From Bacillota bacterium (GTDB lineage Bacteria > Bacillota_I > Bacilli_A > RF39 > UBA660), in NCBI GenBank assembly GCA_015059445.1, contig SVAK01000001.1, positions 89,951 through 153,950 of the forward strand: DNA of 64,000 bases. The letters are read 5' to 3'. Under the pieces are notes generated by a model. The model searched no databases and was not told the DNA's origin. It worked only from the letters and a program-made list of their open reading frames with translations. The number at the start of each line of letters is the position of its first letter. Position 1 is the stretch's first letter. This document shows positions 35,645-43,878 of the stretch, in pieces. Position numbers and translations under genes: made by a program.

Positions 35645-38131
35645 ATGCAAGAAATATTAAAAAAAATTGAGGATTACGCATTAGAAGAAATAATGGGTGA
35701 AAGATTTGCCTCTTATGCTAAAGAAATTATTCAAGATAGGGCAATTCCGGATGTTAGAGATGGATTAAAACCTGTACAAAGAAGAATTCTTTATGCAATG
35801 TATAATGCTAATAATACGTATGATAAAAAATATATTAAAAGTGCTTCAACTGTTGGTGATGTATTAGGTAAATACCATCCTCATGGTGATTCATCCGTGT
35901 ATGATGCGATGGTTAGAATGAGTCAATGGTGGAAACAAAATGCTATTTTAATTGACATGAAGGGGAATAATGGTTCTATGGATGGGGATCCAGCCGCTGC
36001 CTATCGTTATACTGAAGCAAGGCTTTCTAAAATAAGTAATGAGTTGCTATGTGATTTAGAAAAAGAAACAGTAGAATGGGCTCCTAACTTTGATGATAGA
36101 ATGCTTGAACCAACAGTACTACCTGCTAAATTTCCAACACTTTTAGTAAATGGAACAATGGGGATTAGTGCAGGTTATGCAACAAATATTCCTCCCCATA
36201 ATTTAGGAGAAATTATTGATGCAACAATTAAAAGAATAGATTCACCAAATTGTTATTTAGATAGCATTATGGAAATAGTAAAAGGGCCAGATTTTCCTAC
36301 AGGAGGAATTGTCTGTGGTAAAAGTGGTATTAGGGATGCTTTTAAAACAGGCAAAGGACGCGTAATTGTCAAATCTAGATATGAGATTGTTAAAGAAAAG
36401 GGTAAAGAAAAAATAATTATTTCAGAAATTCCTTTTGATGTTAATAAGGCCTTACTTGTTAACAAAATCGATGCTATAAGAATTGATAAGAAAATCGATG
36501 GTATGGCTGAAGTAAGAGACGAATCTGATAGAGAAGGTTTACGCATTGCTATCGATTTAAAAAGTGGAGCTAATAGTGAATTAGTACTTAATTATTTATT
36601 AAAAAATACTGATTTACAAATATCATACAACTATAATATGGTTGCAATAGTTAATCGTTGTCCGAAAACATTAGGAATTTTAGAGATTCTAGATGCTTAT
36701 ATAGCACATCAAAAAGAAGTAATTGTAAAAAGGACTAACTTTGATTTGAAAGTTAAAGAAAAAAGATTGCATATTGTAGATGGATTAATTAAATGTATTT
36801 CAATTTTAGATGATGTAATTAAAACTATTAGAGCTAGTAAAAATAAGAGTGATGCTAAAAACAATTTAGTTGAAAAATATGGATTTACTTTAGAGCAAGC
36901 TGAAGCAATTGTAAGTCTCCAATTGTATAGATTAACTAATACAGATGTAGTGGCATTACAAGACGAAATGGAATTATTAAAAAAATTAATTGAAGGATTA
37001 AAAGCCATTTTAAGCGATGAAGAAGCTTTAAAATATGTAATGAAAAAAGAATTGAAAATATTAAAGAAAGAATATGCAACTCCAAGAAAAACAGAAATTG
37101 TTGATGAAATTACAGAAATTAAATTAGATATAACAAGTATGATACCTAAAGAAAATGTAAATGTTGTTGTAACTAATGAAGGGTACGTAAAAAGAGTTTC
37201 TACTAAATCATATAATTCATCTGATGGCGAAACTATGCTTAAACCAGGAGACTATATTACTAATTTATTTGAAACATCTACTTTAGATAATTTGGTATTA
37301 TTCACTAATTTGGGAAATTACTTATTTATTCCCGTACATAAAATATTTGAAGCAAAATGGAAAGAACTTGGTAAACACATTAGTAATATTGTTCCACTTC
37401 AAGAAACAGAAAAAATAATAGCTTCATTTATTTTAGAAGCAAATAAAACTTTAACATTATTTACTAAAAATGGTATGGTTAAAAATATCTTAATGCAAGA
37501 TTTAGTTGTAACTAGATTTACCAAAACTATGACTGCAATTAAATTAAAAGAAGATGATGAATTAGTAAGTGTATCTGAATCGTTAGAAGAAACAATAATA
37601 GTTACCAAAAATGGTTACTATTTAAGATATAGTACATCAGAAGTACCAGTAGTCGGTCCAAAAGCCAGTGGCGTAAAAGGAATTAACTTAAGTGATGATG
37701 AAGTTGTATATGGTGGATCATTCAATAAAGAAAGTGAATACTTAAATGTATTTACAAATAATAATACTGGTAAGAGAATTAAATTAAGTGATTTAAAGAG
37801 TTTAACTAGAGCTAAAAAAGGTAATATGTTAATTAAGAAAAATAAAACAGTTACTTACTTAATTGTTAATGCATATGTAACAAGTGCTAGAGATACGATT
37901 ATTATAAAAAGTGACAGTGAAATAAGAGAAATAAAAAATAGCGAAATTCCAATTATGGATTTAGCTAGTAATGGAAGCAGCGTTGGAAAAGGACATATTG
38001 ACAAATTTGACTTGAAATATATTTTAAAACATTGTATAGTAGAAAACATTAAAAAAGAAGAAAAGAATGATGTAGCAGAAAAAGATAAACAAGTATCTTT
38101 TGAAGATTTTGCTAAAGATTTCAAATTATAA
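35645..38131 (+). CDS. parC: DNA topoisomerase IV subunit A
   Basis: 828-residue breakage-reunion subunit. [25 protein letters not shown] opens the winged-helix domain. The quinolone-region sequence [20 protein letters not shown] is wild-type-like, with Ser83/Ser84 and Asp87. The catalytic tyrosine is Tyr122 in [32 protein letters not shown] is the ParC version of this region. The C-terminal pinwheel domain ([32 protein letters not shown]) shows degenerate blades. AAGGTGATA provides the ribosome site. Confidence 0.95.
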   Translation: MQEILKKIEDYALEEIMGERFASYAKEIIQDRAIPDVRDGLKPVQRRILYAMYNANNTYDKKYIKSASTVGDVLGKYHPHGDSSVYDAMVRMSQWWKQNAILIDMKGNNGSMDGDPAAAYRYTEARLSKISNELLCDLEKETVEWAPNFDDRMLEPTVLPAKFPTLLVNGTMGISAGYATNIPPHNLGEIIDATIKRIDSPNCYLDSIMEIVKGPDFPTGGIVCGKSGIRDAFKTGKGRVIVKSRYEIVKEKGKEKIIISEIPFDVNKALLVNKIDAIRIDKKIDGMAEVRDESDREGLRIAIDLKSGANSELVLNYLLKNTDLQISYNYNMVAIVNRCPKTLGILEILDAYIAHQKEVIVKRTNFDLKVKEKRLHIVDGLIKCISILDDVIKTIRASKNKSDAKNNLVEKYGFTLEQAEAIVSLQLYRLTNTDVVALQDEMELLKKLIEGLKAILSDEEALKYVMKKELKILKKEYATPRKTEIVDEITEIKLDITSMIPKENVNVVVTNEGYVKRVSTKSYNSSDGETMLKPGDYITNLFETSTLDNLVLFTNLGNYLFIPVHKIFEAKWKELGKHISNIVPLQETEKIIASFILEANKTLTLFTKNGMVKNILMQDLVVTRFTKTMTAIKLKEDDELVSVSESLEETIIVTKNGYYLRYSTSEVPVVGPKASGVKGINLSDDEVVYGGSFNKESEYLNVFTNNNTGKRIKLSDLKSLTRAKKGNMLIKKNKTVTYLIVNAYVTSARDTIIIKSDSEIREIKNSEIPIMDLASNGSSVGKGHIDKFDLKYILKHCIVENIKKEEKNDVAEKDKQVSFEDFAKDFKL

Positions 38132-38144
38132 TTAGGTGATGGGT

Positions 38145-38447
38145 ATGGGATTACATCAAGAAATAGAGTTAAGAATCGAAAGTTTAAAAAGAGCAATAGT
38201 GCAAGCAATGGAAATTCCAGAAGTAGCAGCATATATTCAAACTTTAAAAAGATTTGCAAACATTAAGTTTCAGAAAGATCAAATGTCTATTGAAGCATAT
38301 AATAAACAAATAGATGAATTAATGAAAGAAACAGATAAAGCAAAAGAAGAACCAAACGTTAAATTATTCATAGGCCTTGTAGAAAGTCATCGTTCTTTAA
38401 TAGCGACTCAAAATGCATTAGTTCAAAATGGAGAAAGTCGTAAATAA
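38145..38447 (+). CDS. YlbF/YmcA family protein
   Basis: 100-residue all-helical protein. In Bacillus, YlbF with YmcA and YaaT forms the Y-complex that directs RNase Y. The recognisable parts are AIVQAMEIPEVAAYIQTLKRF and IDELMKETDKAKEEPNVKLFIGLVESH, a short helix pair with the family's 'Ls..P.v..y' pattern. The neighbourhood supports it strongly: ylbD and ylbE follow here, and ylbD-ylbE-ylbF are adjacent in Bacillus. The start at 38145 has AGGTG 6 bases upstream; earlier in-frame GTG and ATG codons lie inside that site. Confidence 0.6.
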   Translation: MGLHQEIELRIESLKRAIVQAMEIPEVAAYIQTLKRFANIKFQKDQMSIEAYNKQIDELMKETDKAKEEPNVKLFIGLVESHRSLIATQNALVQNGESRK

Positions 38448-38460
38448 TTTTTAAATAAAA

Positions 38461-38499
38461 TCACCTAGTATTACATAAAATTTACTAGGTGATTTTTTC
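38461..38499 (+). terminator. Terminator hairpin that also holds the ylbD ribosome site
   Basis: TCACCTAGTA (38461-38470) pairs perfectly with TACTAGGTGA (38483-38492), followed by six T (38494-38499). The 3' arm contains AGGTGA, the only ribosome site for the ATG at 38500. The hairpin therefore terminates most transcripts and hides the start in those that read through. Confidence 0.8.
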
Positions 38500-38868
38500 A
38501 TGAGTAAAAAAGAAGAATTTAAAGATTTCATTCGTAATAAGCCTGAATTAGTAGAGTATATAAAAAACAAAGAAATGACTATGCAAAAATTTTATGAAAT
38601 ATATGATGTTTATGGCAATGATGAAAATGCTTGGAAACCATATGAAAGAAGCAATCCAAATTCAACATCATCTAGTGGACTGAGCGTTAGCAAAATAACA
38701 GATTTAGTGAAGAATATTAATGTCGATGAATTACAAAAACATATTAATACCGCCCAAAAAGCTTTAGGCATTGTGGAAGAATTAACATCAAAAGGTACTA
38801 ATAATGTTAGTAACTTAGCAAAGGGACCTCTTACTAGTAGACCATTAAATAAATTTTTTGAGGATTAA
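38500..38868 (+). CDS. ylbD: YlbD-like putative spore coat protein
   Basis: 122-residue protein of the YlbD_coat family. The N-terminus has EFKDFIRNKPELVEYIKNKEM, then FYEIYDVYGNDENAWKPY. A serine-rich linker follows, then VKNINVDELQKHINTAQKALGIVEEL, which matches the family's 'D.....KHI.....AL..IQ' helix. In Bacillus the family is linked to the spore coat. The ribosome site lies inside the terminator hairpin upstream. ylbE follows after three bases. Confidence 0.78.
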   Translation: MSKKEEFKDFIRNKPELVEYIKNKEMTMQKFYEIYDVYGNDENAWKPYERSNPNSTSSSGLSVSKITDLVKNINVDELQKHINTAQKALGIVEELTSKGTNNVSNLAKGPLTSRPLNKFFED

Positions 38869-38871
38869 TTT

Positions 38872-39093
38872 ATGGAATATTTTTTGCAAGCTAAATATTT
38901 GGAAGATAAAAAATTTAAAAGATATTTAGATGAAAATTCTAATTATATAAAATATTTAAATAGAAATCCTGAATATTATAAAAATTTTATTAAAGAAATG
39001 AAAGAATTATATAAAGAAAGGACGTCAGATAAATTAAATGATGCCATTAATACCATAGATATAGTTAGTTCTATACTAGGAACTCTGCAATAA
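38872..39093 (+). CDS. ylbE: YlbE-like protein
   Basis: 73-residue YlbE family protein. The pattern KFKRYLDENSNYIKYLNRNPEYYKNF followed by MKELYKERTSDKLNDAINTIDIV matches the small YlbE family by eye. Function is unknown, but its gene is always near ylbD and ylbF. GAGG lies 9 bases before the start, at the very end of ylbD. A bidirectional terminator begins at its stop codon. Confidence 0.75.
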   Translation: MEYFLQAKYLEDKKFKRYLDENSNYIKYLNRNPEYYKNFIKEMKELYKERTSDKLNDAINTIDIVSSILGTLQ

Positions 39094-39129
39094 AAAATTG
39101 AAGATTTTTCTCTTCAATTTTATTTTTTT
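39094..39129. terminator. Bidirectional terminator
   Basis: AAAATTGAAGA (39094-39104) pairs with TCTTCAATTTT (39111-39121), followed by T residues on the + side and A residues on the other. It separates convergent ylbE and the DUF6512 gene. Confidence 0.85.
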
Positions 39130-39662
39130 ATTAGATAATCATTAATACCATATTTTTCTGCTTCGCTATCAAAGAATAATTCTAGTCTAGGTGGATTATA
39201 AGTAAGCACTCCCATAATTATGTAACCAATAATTATTAAAGCAATGCTAATTTCTTTTTGATATTTTATTTCTTCAAATTGTAGTAATTTATATCCAATA
39301 AGATTGACTAAAAGAATTGAGATTAACATAACAGAAATTGATATAAACATATTTTCACCAAAGTTATAGTATAGAGGTAAAAACATGATTAGATAGATTG
39401 GAATAATAATAACACTTTTAATAAAAGTAGTTAGTAAAAAATTATGATTATCTATATCAAATTTTTTCATAATAAAGTATTCAATAATACCATAAATTAA
39501 AACTACTGTATAAAGCATCTTCATATGTTCCCAAATACTTTCATTGACTGGAAAAAATATTGAGAAAACAGGATTAGGAAACCACTTATAAATAAAATGT
39601 GCTAAAAAACATAGTAAAAATGTTAATAAAGTATTAATCCATATCATTTTTTTGAGATTCAT
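39120..39662 (-). CDS. DUF6512 family membrane protein
   Basis: 180-residue membrane protein with five predicted helices. The conserved FFPVNESIWEHMKMLY segment after the first helix is characteristic of the DUF6512 family in Firmicutes. No catalytic function is known. It is a single-gene unit on the reverse strand with an AGGTGATAAA ribosome site, divergent from the TtcA-like gene. Confidence 0.65.
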   Translation of the reverse strand: MNLKKMIWINTLLTFLLCFLAHFIYKWFPNPVFSIFFPVNESIWEHMKMLYTVVLIYGIIEYFIMKKFDIDNHNFLLTTFIKSVIIIPIYLIMFLPLYYNFGENMFISISVMLISILLVNLIGYKLLQFEEIKYQKEISIALIIIGYIIMGVLTYNPPRLELFFDSEAEKYGINDYLIKK

Positions 39663-39762
39663 TTTATCACCTTAATATTAATATATATAAAATATTTAAA
39701 AATATACTTTATTTTGTTAATATGTTATAATTTAGGTGTTATTTTTAGGTGGGATTTAACGG

Positions 39763-40590
39763 ATGGAAAAATACAAAGAAGTTGAAAGAAGTATTATTAA
39801 AAAATTTAGAAAAGATATCTGGAGCCGTTTTATGGCTGCGATAAGTGATTACAATTTAATTAAAGAAAATGATAAAATTATGGTTTGCATAAGTGGGGGA
39901 AAAGATTCATTTTTATTAGCTAAATGTATTCAAGAGTTAAAAAGACATGGTAACGTAAATTTTGAAGCTTATTATGTAGCTATGGATCCTGGGTATAATG
40001 AAGAAAATCATAATTTAATTTTAGAAAATGCTAAAATGTTGAATATACCTATAGAAATTTTTAAAACAGACATTTTTGGAGTAGCCAGTAAATTAAATGA
40101 AGTAAATCCTTGTTATATGTGTGCTAGAATGCGAAGAGGATATTTGTATAGTAAAGCAGAAGAATTAGGATGTAATAAAATAGCTTTAGGACATCATTTT
40201 GATGATGTCATTGAAACAACCCTTTTATCTATGTTTTATGGGGCAGAAATAAAAACTATGCTGCCAAAGTTATATAGCGATAATTATCAAGGATTAGAAC
40301 TCATTAGACCACTATACTTAGTAAAAGAAGACGCCATTAATGCTTGGAAGAATTTTAATGAATTAAAATTTTTAAATTGCGCTTGTAAATTTACTGAAAA
40401 ATTAGAGTTAGATGAGACAGGCATAAGCAAAAGGCAGGAAATGAAAAAGTTGATAAGAGAATTAAGGAAAGAAAGAAAAAATATTGACAATAACATTTTT
40501 ACTGCTCTAAATAATATTAATATGAATTGTATTTTAGGCTATAAAAAAGATGGTAAATATACAAGTTTTTTAGATAATTATGAAAAATAA
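39763..40590 (+). CDS. TtcA-like tRNA 2-thiocytidine synthetase family protein
   Basis: 275-residue PP-loop ATPase. The ATP-binding SGGKDS motif is near residue 44. It is followed by a CxxC motif in NPCYMCARMRRGYLY, the GHHFDDVIETTLLSMFYG motif typical of TtcA/TtuA, and CxC in FLNCACKF. The family thiolates C32 of certain tRNAs through an iron-sulfur cluster; the nearby suf genes would supply such clusters. The protein is shorter at the C-terminus than Escherichia coli TtcA. AGGTGGG lies 9 bases upstream. Confidence 0.82.
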   Translation: MEKYKEVERSIIKKFRKDIWSRFMAAISDYNLIKENDKIMVCISGGKDSFLLAKCIQELKRHGNVNFEAYYVAMDPGYNEENHNLILENAKMLNIPIEIFKTDIFGVASKLNEVNPCYMCARMRRGYLYSKAEELGCNKIALGHHFDDVIETTLLSMFYGAEIKTMLPKLYSDNYQGLELIRPLYLVKEDAINAWKNFNELKFLNCACKFTEKLELDETGISKRQEMKKLIRELRKERKNIDNNIFTALNNINMNCILGYKKDGKYTSFLDNYEK

Positions 40591-40601
40591 AATAATAGGT
40601 G

Positions 40602-40630
40602 TTGACATTTTCTAAAAAGAGTGATAAATT
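40602..40630 (+). promoter_or_regulatory. Promoter of the 36-residue small ORF
   Basis: A perfect TTGACA (40602-40607), a 17-base spacer and TAAATT (40625-40630). Nothing but the small ORF and a terminator lies directly downstream. Confidence 0.7.
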
Positions 40631-40661
40631 GATAAAAATTAATTTTTTAAAGGGATCGCAT

Positions 40662-40772
40662 ATGAATAAGAACTTTTTTGAAAATTTATTTGAAAGAAAG
40701 TTTGATGTTAGAATTAGTTTAATGTCTAACATAATTTGTTGCGGTTTAAAAGGGAATAAAACGACAAGATAA
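40662..40772 (+). CDS. Small ORF, 36 residues, in its own promoter-terminator unit
   Basis: A 36-codon frame starts MNKNFFENLFERKFDV and contains a NIICCGLKG segment with adjacent cysteines, ending in NKTTR. AAAGGG lies 8 bases before the ATG. A consensus promoter is upstream and a strong terminator overlaps the stop codon. The unit looks like either a real small protein or a leader peptide whose translation affects termination ahead of rel. There is no run of a single amino acid as in classical attenuators. It has no recognised family. Confidence 0.4.
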   Translation: MNKNFFENLFERKFDVRISLMSNIICCGLKGNKTTR

Positions 40773-40802
40773 AACTGAAAAGTTTTGCTTGTCGTTTTTT
40801 TT
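40758..40802 (+). terminator. Strong terminator before rel
   Basis: AAAACGACAAG (40758-40768) pairs with CTTGTCGTTTT (40788-40798). An inner stem AAAACT-GAAA-AGTTTT (40771-40786) is stacked inside, and a T run extends to 40802. The rel ribosome site follows 8 bases later. Confidence 0.92.
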
Positions 40803-40820
40803 GTTATATGGAGGTGTAGT

Positions 40821-42272
40821 ATGGAAATAACATTAGAAACTTTAATAAAGGCAATTGGGCAATATAATTTGGATTTTTGGGGAATTGAAAAGGTTAGACA
40901 AGCATATAAGTTTGCCGAATTAATGCATGATAATCAAAAAAGAGAAAGCGGAGAACCATATATTATACATCCTATAAGTGTAGCCTTAATACTTGCTGAA
41001 ATGCATGCAGATATAGATACCATTTGTGCTGGTTTACTACATGATGTATTGGAAGATAGTGAAACAACTAAGAAAGACTTAGAAAGAGAATTTGGAAATG
41101 ATGTTGCCAATTTAGTTGATGGTGTAACAAAGTTAAAGAGAATGAATTTTTCATCTAAAGAAGCTCAAAATTTAGCAAACACCAGAAAAATAATTACTAG
41201 TATAAGTGAAGACGTTAGAATCATTATTATCAAACTTGCTGATAGACTTCATAATATGAGAACTCTCCATTTTAAAAAATCAGTATTTAAACAACAAGAA
41301 AATGCTGTGGAAACTATGGAAATATTTGTACCACTGGCTTATTATATTGGAGCGTATCGCATTAAAACAGAGTTAGAAGATTTATCTCTTCGATATACAG
41401 AACCAGATAAATATAAAAAAATGGAAGATTTAAAATTAAAAATCGAAGAAGAAAGTAAAGAGTGTTTACAAGAAATGTTATATAAAATAAAAGTTATTTT
41501 AAATGAACATGGTATTACTAATGAAATCAAAGTTAGAACAAAAAACATATATGGCATATATAAAAATTTAAATTCTGGTCATAAACTATCAGATATTCGA
41601 GACTTAATTGCATTAAAAATAATGGTAGACGAAATAGACGAATGCTATAGAGCAATTCGATGGATACATCTCGCATATCATCCAATGCCAAAAACCTTTG
41701 GAGATTATATATGTAATCCGAAACCGAATATGTACCAAGGGCTTCATACTACATTAATTGGTCCCGAAGGAAGACTAGCTCATGCTCAAATAAGAACTCA
41801 TGACATGGATAGAGTGGCATCTCATGGTATTGCAACATATTGGGATATAAACAAAGGTGATACGAGAACTATAATGCAAGAAGCCTTAAGAACTCGAACT
41901 CAGTTTGTAGATTGTTTAACCGAAATAGATTCTAACTTTGATAATAATAAAGATTTTGTAGAAAGAGTTAAAAAAGAACTATTTTCGGATATAATTGAGG
42001 TTTATACAAAAGATGGTGAAAGAATAACTTTGCCTAAAGGCGCAACTCCAATAGATTTTGCTTATCATATTCATACTGCTGTTGGAAATCAAGCTGAAGA
42101 AGCTTTTGTTAACGATGAAAGAGTACTTTTAAATTATTGCTTAAATAATTATGATCGAGTTAGAATAGTTACTAATCCTAATGCTAATGGACCAACTCAA
42201 GAATGGTTAAAAATGGTTTGTACTTCAAGAGCTAGAACTAGAATAAAGAATTATTTAAAAGTAAGAGCGTAA
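40821..42272 (+). CDS. RelA/SpoT (p)ppGpp synthetase/hydrolase lacking the C-terminal regulatory domains
   Basis: 483-residue Rel homologue. The hydrolase HD domain is intact (KRESGEPYIIHPISVALILAEM, LLHDVLEDS, KLADRLHNMRTL). The synthetase domain is intact (DIRDLIALKIMV, PKPNMYQGLHTTLIGPEG). A TGS domain follows (IEVYTKDGERITLPKGATPIDFAYHIHT). The protein stops just after TGS at TSRARTRIKNYLK, where full-length Rel continues with helical, zinc-finger and ACT/RRM domains to about 730 residues. No remnant follows in the next 190 bases. The start at 40821 has GGAGGTG; an upstream in-frame extension runs into the terminator and is rejected. Confidence 0.9.
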   Translation: MEITLETLIKAIGQYNLDFWGIEKVRQAYKFAELMHDNQKRESGEPYIIHPISVALILAEMHADIDTICAGLLHDVLEDSETTKKDLEREFGNDVANLVDGVTKLKRMNFSSKEAQNLANTRKIITSISEDVRIIIIKLADRLHNMRTLHFKKSVFKQQENAVETMEIFVPLAYYIGAYRIKTELEDLSLRYTEPDKYKKMEDLKLKIEEESKECLQEMLYKIKVILNEHGITNEIKVRTKNIYGIYKNLNSGHKLSDIRDLIALKIMVDEIDECYRAIRWIHLAYHPMPKTFGDYICNPKPNMYQGLHTTLIGPEGRLAHAQIRTHDMDRVASHGIATYWDINKGDTRTIMQEALRTRTQFVDCLTEIDSNFDNNKDFVERVKKELFSDIIEVYTKDGERITLPKGATPIDFAYHIHTAVGNQAEEAFVNDERVLLNYCLNNYDRVRIVTNPNANGPTQEWLKMVCTSRARTRIKNYLKVRA

Positions 42273-42399
42273 AATCAATTTAGTTTATCTTATAAGTTTA
42301 AAGAATGATATTAAAACCAGAAAAATTAAAAAATAGGATAAAATAAAATGTTATACGAAAAATATATTACTTTTTAATAATCAGCTCTTCTAAAGAATT

Positions 42400-42430
42400 A
42401 AAACAAAAGAACTTAATGTTCTTTTGTTTT
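42400..42430. terminator. 13-bp hairpin upstream of suf operon
   Basis: AAAACAAAAGAAC (42400-42412) pairs perfectly with GTTCTTTTGTTTT (42418-42430) around a five-base loop. The T residues that would aid termination are part of the stem. It probably ends the rel transcript. The rest of 42273-42399 shows no gene. Confidence 0.65.
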
Positions 42431-42436
42431 AGTATA

Positions 42437-42445
42437 TGGTATAAT
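42437..42445 (+). promoter_or_regulatory. Extended -10 promoter of the suf operon
   Basis: TGG-TATAAT at 42437-42445 directly follows the hairpin. The predicted start near 42452 coincides with the AGGTGG ribosome site, so the mRNA would have almost no leader. Confidence 0.55.
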
Positions 42446-42461
42446 TGATGCAGGTGGTTTT

Positions 42462-43211
42462 ATGTTAAATATTAAAAATTTAAATTTAAAAATAAATGAT
42501 AAAACTTTATTTGAAAAATTAAACTTAGACATTAATGCTGGTGAAATCCATGTTTTAATGGGTAAAAATGGTGTAGGTAAAAGTAGTATTGCTAAAGCTA
42601 TCATTGGGGATACTAATTATAAAGTAGAAGGTAATATCACTTTTAATGATGAAGATATTACTAATTTAAATATTTATGAAAGAAGTAAAAGAGGAATTTA
42701 TTTACTTAATCAAAGTCCAATTCAAGTAGAGGGAGTTACTAATGCTGAAATGTTAAGGGTTGCCTTATCTGAAAAGACTGGTAAAGGTATAAATATTTTT
42801 GAATTCAATAAAGAATTAGAAAGCATTTGTAAAAAATTAGAACTTGATAAAAGTTTTATTCATCGTGAAATAAATGTTGGTGCATCAGGTGGAGAACGCA
42901 AAAAGGTAGAATTAATGCATATGTGGATGCTTAAACCTTCTCTTATCATTTTAGATGAAATTGATTCTGGATTAGATGTTGACGCTAATAAATTGGTGGC
43001 TAACTCTATTAAAGAATATTTTGATGAATATAAACCTGCTATTATAATTATTACTCATTCGAGTGCTTTAATTAATACTTTTGATGATTTTTATGTTCAT
43101 TTATTAGATGATAAAAAATTAGTGAAAAGTGGTAATAAAGAATTAGCAAAAGATATATTAAATAAAGGTTTTAGAGAAATATCTGATACATTTGTTATAA
43201 GTGAGAACTAG
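42462..43211 (+). CDS. sufC: Fe-S cluster assembly ATPase SufC
   Basis: 249-residue ABC-type ATPase without membrane partner, energising the SufBCD scaffold. Walker A is GKNGVGKSS, the signature is VGASGGERKK, Walker B is LIILDEIDSGLD and the switch histidine is in IIITHSS. The SufC-specific LNQSPIQVEGV region (Q-loop) is present. Normal length. It is the first gene of the suf operon; AGGTGG is the ribosome site. Confidence 0.95.
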   Translation: MLNIKNLNLKINDKTLFEKLNLDINAGEIHVLMGKNGVGKSSIAKAIIGDTNYKVEGNITFNDEDITNLNIYERSKRGIYLLNQSPIQVEGVTNAEMLRVALSEKTGKGINIFEFNKELESICKKLELDKSFIHREINVGASGGERKKVELMHMWMLKPSLIILDEIDSGLDVDANKLVANSIKEYFDEYKPAIIIITHSSALINTFDDFYVHLLDDKKLVKSGNKELAKDILNKGFREISDTFVISEN

Positions 43212-43215
43212 AATT

Positions 43216-43878
43216 ATGAATAAGTTATTAGTAAGTGATATTATAGATTTAAATAATGGTAATTATAAATTAGCGTGTCAAAGTACTAAATTAATAATTA
43301 GGATAAATGGGGAAGTGAATATTTATTTTAATAATGAAGTTTTAGAATATTTAGATATATATTTAAATGATAATAGTATATTAAATATATATAAGTTTAA
43401 TAATAAAAAAGAGAATAATTTAATTATTAATATATATCAAAATAATAATTCAAAATTAAATTATAATGAAGCATTTATAAATGAACGTAACAATAAGTTA
43501 ATAATTAATAATCATATAAATGGCAACGATAATGAATCTTTAATTAATATTAGAAATATAAGTGATAAAAATAATAGTGAAATTATAATAAATGTTGAAG
43601 TAGCTAAAAATACAATTAATAATATCGCCTTAGAAGATTTAAAAGGAATAAATAATGGTGGATTTATCCATATTGAACCTAATATAGTATGTTTAAGTAA
43701 CGACGTATCTGCTAATCACTTAACTACTATAGGAAGTGTTGATAATGCTTCGATAGATTACTTGATGAGTAAAGGTATTAGTTTAGAGAATGCTAAAAAA
43801 ATATTATTAAAAGGATTTATTTATAGTAATATGGATGAATATGTAAAGAAAAATTTTGGAGGTGAAGATAATGTATAG
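43216..43878 (+). CDS. Short SufD/SufB-like scaffold protein
   Basis: 220-residue protein, about half the length of ordinary SufD or SufB. The middle is an asparagine/isoleucine-rich run of short strands consistent with the SufBD beta-helix. The C-terminal SANHLTTIGSVDNASIDYLMSKGISLENAKKILLKGF contains the SufBD hallmark: a histidine, then 'IG.vd...l.YL.srGi....A...l..gf'. The N-terminal helical domain of SufD is missing. The start at 43216 is preferred; a GTG at 43201 overlaps sufC. Position between sufC and sufS fits sufD. No sufB is found downstream. Confidence 0.8.
   Translation: MNKLLVSDIIDLNNGNYKLACQSTKLIIRINGEVNIYFNNEVLEYLDIYLNDNSILNIYKFNNKKENNLIINIYQNNNSKLNYNEAFINERNNKLIINNHINGNDNESLINIRNISDKNNSEIIINVEVAKNTINNIALEDLKGINNGGFIHIEPNIVCLSNDVSANHLTTIGSVDNASIDYLMSKGISLENAKKILLKGFIYSNMDEYVKKNFGGEDNV

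Noticed and set aside
33724-38131. gyrB-gyrA instead of parE-parC
   Set aside because: The sequence around the catalytic tyrosine ([21 protein letters not shown]) and the ParE-specific central region fit topoisomerase IV, and no dnaA/recF neighbourhood is present.
40785-40820. N-terminal extension of Rel
   Set aside because: The extra codons run through the terminator T-tract and the GGAGGTG site; ATG 40821 is the sensible start.
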